DNA from: Sphingobacteriales bacterium
Lineage (GTDB): Bacteria; Bacteroidota; Bacteroidia; Sphingobacteriales; Sphingobacteriaceae
DNA length: 7,944 nucleotides
NCBI GenBank assembly: GCA_947478655.1
Contig: CANJWU010000047.1
Span: 1 to 7,944, forward strand
Reading direction: 5' to 3'
How positions within the stretch are numbered: the first letter of the stretch is position 1; each line of letters begins with the position of its first letter. The notes below the pieces were generated by a model that saw nothing but the letters and a program-made list of their open reading frames with translations, ran no database searches and was not told the DNA's origin. Below, piece by piece: positions 6,012 to 7,944 of the stretch. Position numbers and translations under genes: made by a program.

Positions 6012-6659
6012 ATGTTACGCGCAATAACGCTTCCTGCAAAATATCGTTTCTTAAATAAATTATTTAAGCAAGGCGAATTTGTGTTGTTAGATATTGGCGC
6101 AGGAAATCATTCGGCATCAAAAACAAAAAAATGGTTTCCAAATTGTGAGTACCACGGTTTAGATTTAAATAAAAATTATAATAACGACGAAAACGATTTT
6201 AAACAAATGAAATCGTTTTACGAATTGAACTTAGAGGATTTAAATTTAGATATTGTTCCTAATGCACATTTCGATTTTATTATGATGGCGCATGTGATTG
6301 AACATTTAAAAAACGGCGAAGAAGTTTTGGTTAAATTATTAGCAAAGCTCAAACCCGGAGGCTACTTATATGTGGAGTACCCTGGCATTAAATCAACTCA
6401 ATTGCCACGCATGAATGGCACTTTGAATTTTTTTGATGACGAAACACATGTTAGGGTGTATTCCTTAACAGAACTGTACAATTTATTTTTAAAAAATAAT
6501 ACAGAAATTATTAAAGGTGGCACGCGAAGGTATATGCCAAATATATTAATGATGCCATTTAAGGTAATTCATAATTTAATTAAATACGGAAAAATATTAC
6601 CCAGTATTTTTTGGGATTTTTTCGGTTTTGCAGAATTTATATTGATAAAGAAGAAATAA
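6012..6659 (+). CDS. Class I SAM-dependent methyltransferase inside the nuo operon
   Basis: 215 residues from the ATG at 6012; a TTG at 6009 would add one residue and is less likely. It has a Rossmann-like methyltransferase core: motif I VLLDIGAGN (24-32), an acidic residue for the SAM ribose at Asp51 in YHGLDLN, FDFIMMAHVIEHLKNGEE (87-104), and KPGGYLYVEYPG (114-125). The later FFDDETHVRVYSLTEL segment (140-154) resembles methyltransferases of glycan or cell-surface pathways. The C-terminal part (about 178-212) is rich in hydrophobic and aromatic residues and may touch a membrane. It fits closely between nuoE (10 bp) and nuoF (6 bp), so it should be cotranscribed with them. By hand count 6061-6660 is about 30% G+C, against about 41% for the next 300 bases, suggesting a later arrival. 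The fold is certain; the substrate is unknown (glycan, small molecule or a complex I subunit). Confidence 0.88.
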   Translation: MLRAITLPAKYRFLNKLFKQGEFVLLDIGAGNHSASKTKKWFPNCEYHGLDLNKNYNNDENDFKQMKSFYELNLEDLNLDIVPNAHFDFIMMAHVIEHLKNGEEVLVKLLAKLKPGGYLYVEYPGIKSTQLPRMNGTLNFFDDETHVRVYSLTELYNLFLKNNTEIIKGGTRRYMPNILMMPFKVIHNLIKYGKILPSIFWDFFGFAEFILIKKK

Positions 6660-6665
6660 AATAAT

Positions 6666-7944
6666 ATGTCACGCAAAATATTATTAGAACACATTGATGT
6701 TCCAGGAATAAATACTTTTGATACTTATCGAAAAATGGGCGGTTATCGTTCGGTCGAAAAAGCTTTGAAAACAATGTCTCCAGACGATGTGGTAGAAGAG
6801 GTTAAGAAATCTGGTATGCGCGGAAGAGGTGGAGCAGGATTTCCTACGGGAATGAAATGGAGCTTTTTGGCTAAACCAGTAGGCGTGCCACGTTATTTAG
6901 TTTGCAACGCAGACGAATCGGAGCCGGGTACTTTCAAAGACCGTTACCTAATGGAAAAAATTCCACATTCTTTGATCGAAGGAATGATTACTTCGAGTTA
7001 TGCATTGGGCGCTAACACTTCTTATATCTATATCAGAGGGGAATATTTTTATGTGTTGAGGATTTTAGAAAAAGCAATTGCCGAAGCTTATGCGAATGGC
7101 TTTTTAGGAAAAAATATTTTAGGCTCGGGCTACGATTTAGATTTATATGTTCATCCTGGTGCAGGCGCTTACATTTGCGGAGAAGAAACAGCATTATTAG
7201 AATCTTTAGAAGGCAAAAGAGGTAACCCAAGAGTAAAGCCTCCATTCCCTGCAATAGCTGGTTTATATGCTTGCCCAACGGTAGTTAATAATGTAGAAAC
7301 CATTGCAGCTATTGCACCTATTGTAAATATGGGAGGCGACGAGTATGCAAAAATCGGAATTGGTAGAAGCACTGGAACAAAATTAATTTCGGCAAGCGGA
7401 CACATCAACAATCCGGGTATTTACGAAATCGAATTAGGTTTACCCGTAGAAGAATTTATTTACTCAGATAAATATTGTGGCGGTATTAAAAATGGAAAAA
7501 AATTAAAGGCAGTTGTTGCAGGTGGGTCATCGGTGCCAATTTTGCCAGCTAATTTAATTTTAAAAACTGCAAACAACGAAGAGCGTTTAATGAGTTACGA
7601 ATCACTTTCCGACGGAGGCTTTGTAAGTGGCACTATGCTTGGATCTGGCGGCTTTGTTGTATACGACGAAGACAGTTGCATTGTGCGTAATACTTGGAAT
7701 TTTGCACGATTCTATCACCACGAATCATGCGGACAATGTTCTCCATGTAGAGAAGGAACTGGATGGATGGAAAAAGTATTACATCGCATCGAATACGGTC
7801 ACGGAAAATTAAGCGACATCGATTTATTAGTAGAAGTTTCTAAAAAAATAGAAGGCAATACAATTTGTCCATTAGGTGATGCAGCTGCATGGCCTGTGGC
7901 GAGTGCTATTCGTCATTTCCGCGAAGAGTTTGAATGGCATATTA
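6666..7944 (+). CDS. nuoF: NADH-quinone oxidoreductase subunit F (3' end cut by window)
   Basis: 426 residues are visible with no stop before the window edge; the family usually runs to about 440-455, so only a short tail is missing. NuoF (51 kDa, NDUFV1) binds NADH and FMN and carries [4Fe-4S] cluster N3, the electron entry point of complex I. The nucleotide-binding glycine-rich motif GRGGAGFPTGMKW is at 53-65, the flavin-site segment NADESEPGTFKDR at 81-93, and AGAYICGEETALLES at 166-180. The N3 ligands are Cys355, Cys358 and Cys361 in ESCGQCSPCREG, plus Cys401 in TICPLGDAA. The frame is intact. It begins 6 bp after the methyltransferase gene and is the last gene seen; nuoG would be expected next. 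Confidence 0.97.
   Translation, partial: MSRKILLEHIDVPGINTFDTYRKMGGYRSVEKALKTMSPDDVVEEVKKSGMRGRGGAGFPTGMKWSFLAKPVGVPRYLVCNADESEPGTFKDRYLMEKIPHSLIEGMITSSYALGANTSYIYIRGEYFYVLRILEKAIAEAYANGFLGKNILGSGYDLDLYVHPGAGAYICGEETALLESLEGKRGNPRVKPPFPAIAGLYACPTVVNNVETIAAIAPIVNMGGDEYAKIGIGRSTGTKLISASGHINNPGIYEIELGLPVEEFIYSDKYCGGIKNGKKLKAVVAGGSSVPILPANLILKTANNEERLMSYESLSDGGFVSGTMLGSGGFVVYDEDSCIVRNTWNFARFYHHESCGQCSPCREGTGWMEKVLHRIEYGHGKLSDIDLLVEVSKKIEGNTICPLGDAAAWPVASAIRHFREEFEWHI

Noticed and set aside
6012..6659. Methyltransferase as a direct NDUFAF7/MidA orthologue
   Set aside because: At 215 residues it is much shorter than MidA-type proteins, and its later motifs look more like glycan-type methyltransferases; only the general class can be supported.
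7033..7812. Minus-strand frames at 7033-7278 and 7169-7411, and a plus-strand frame at 7627-7812, within nuoF
   Set aside because: All lie inside the continuous nuoF frame, whose FMN, NADH and Fe-S motifs are intact, so they are shadows.

Overview
The window is about 7.9 kb of AT-rich (roughly 35-40% G+C) bacterial DNA with every supported gene on the plus strand. The protein sequences, A-rich ribosome-binding leaders without clear Shine-Dalgarno sites, and separate nuoC and nuoD genes point to a member of the Bacteroidota, probably outside the Bacteroidales (Chitinophagia, Sphingobacteriia or a related lineage). This taxonomic call rests on recognising the sequences, not on a search.

Region 1 (1-2675) is an envelope module. 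It opens with what may be the tail of a small membrane protein (frame ending at 131), which shares its DNA with a hairpin plus T-run that looks like an intrinsic terminator. Next come a lipoprotein related to PstS-type substrate-binding proteins (115-1050) and, 11 bp later, an exported protein built almost entirely of TPR repeats (1062-2675). No ABC permease or ATPase gene is present. The PstS-like protein appears to have exchanged the charges at the two classic phosphate-contacting positions, so phosphate binding is doubtful.

Region 2 (2712-7944) is the start of a respiratory complex I (NADH:quinone oxidoreductase) operon: nuoA, nuoB, nuoC, nuoD, nuoE, a class I SAM-dependent methyltransferase gene, then nuoF, which runs off the right edge. 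NuoA is a membrane-arm subunit, NuoB carries cluster N2, NuoC and NuoD form the quinone-reducing connection, and NuoE and NuoF form the NADH-oxidising tip with clusters N1a and N3 and FMN. The presence of nuoE and nuoF suggests the full 14-subunit NADH-linked enzyme, not the 11-subunit form found in some Bacteroidota. The metal ligands I could check are intact.

Three things deserve attention. A perfect 11-bp hairpin followed by a T-rich tract, with a Bacteroidota-type -7 box abutting it, lies between nuoA and nuoB, where an uninterrupted operon would be expected. A methyltransferase gene of clearly lower G+C sits in a tight fit between nuoE and nuoF. The PstS-like/TPR pair lies only 36 bp upstream of nuoA. 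I saw no mobile element, CRISPR array, tRNA or rRNA, and no gene-free stretch longer than about 130 bases.
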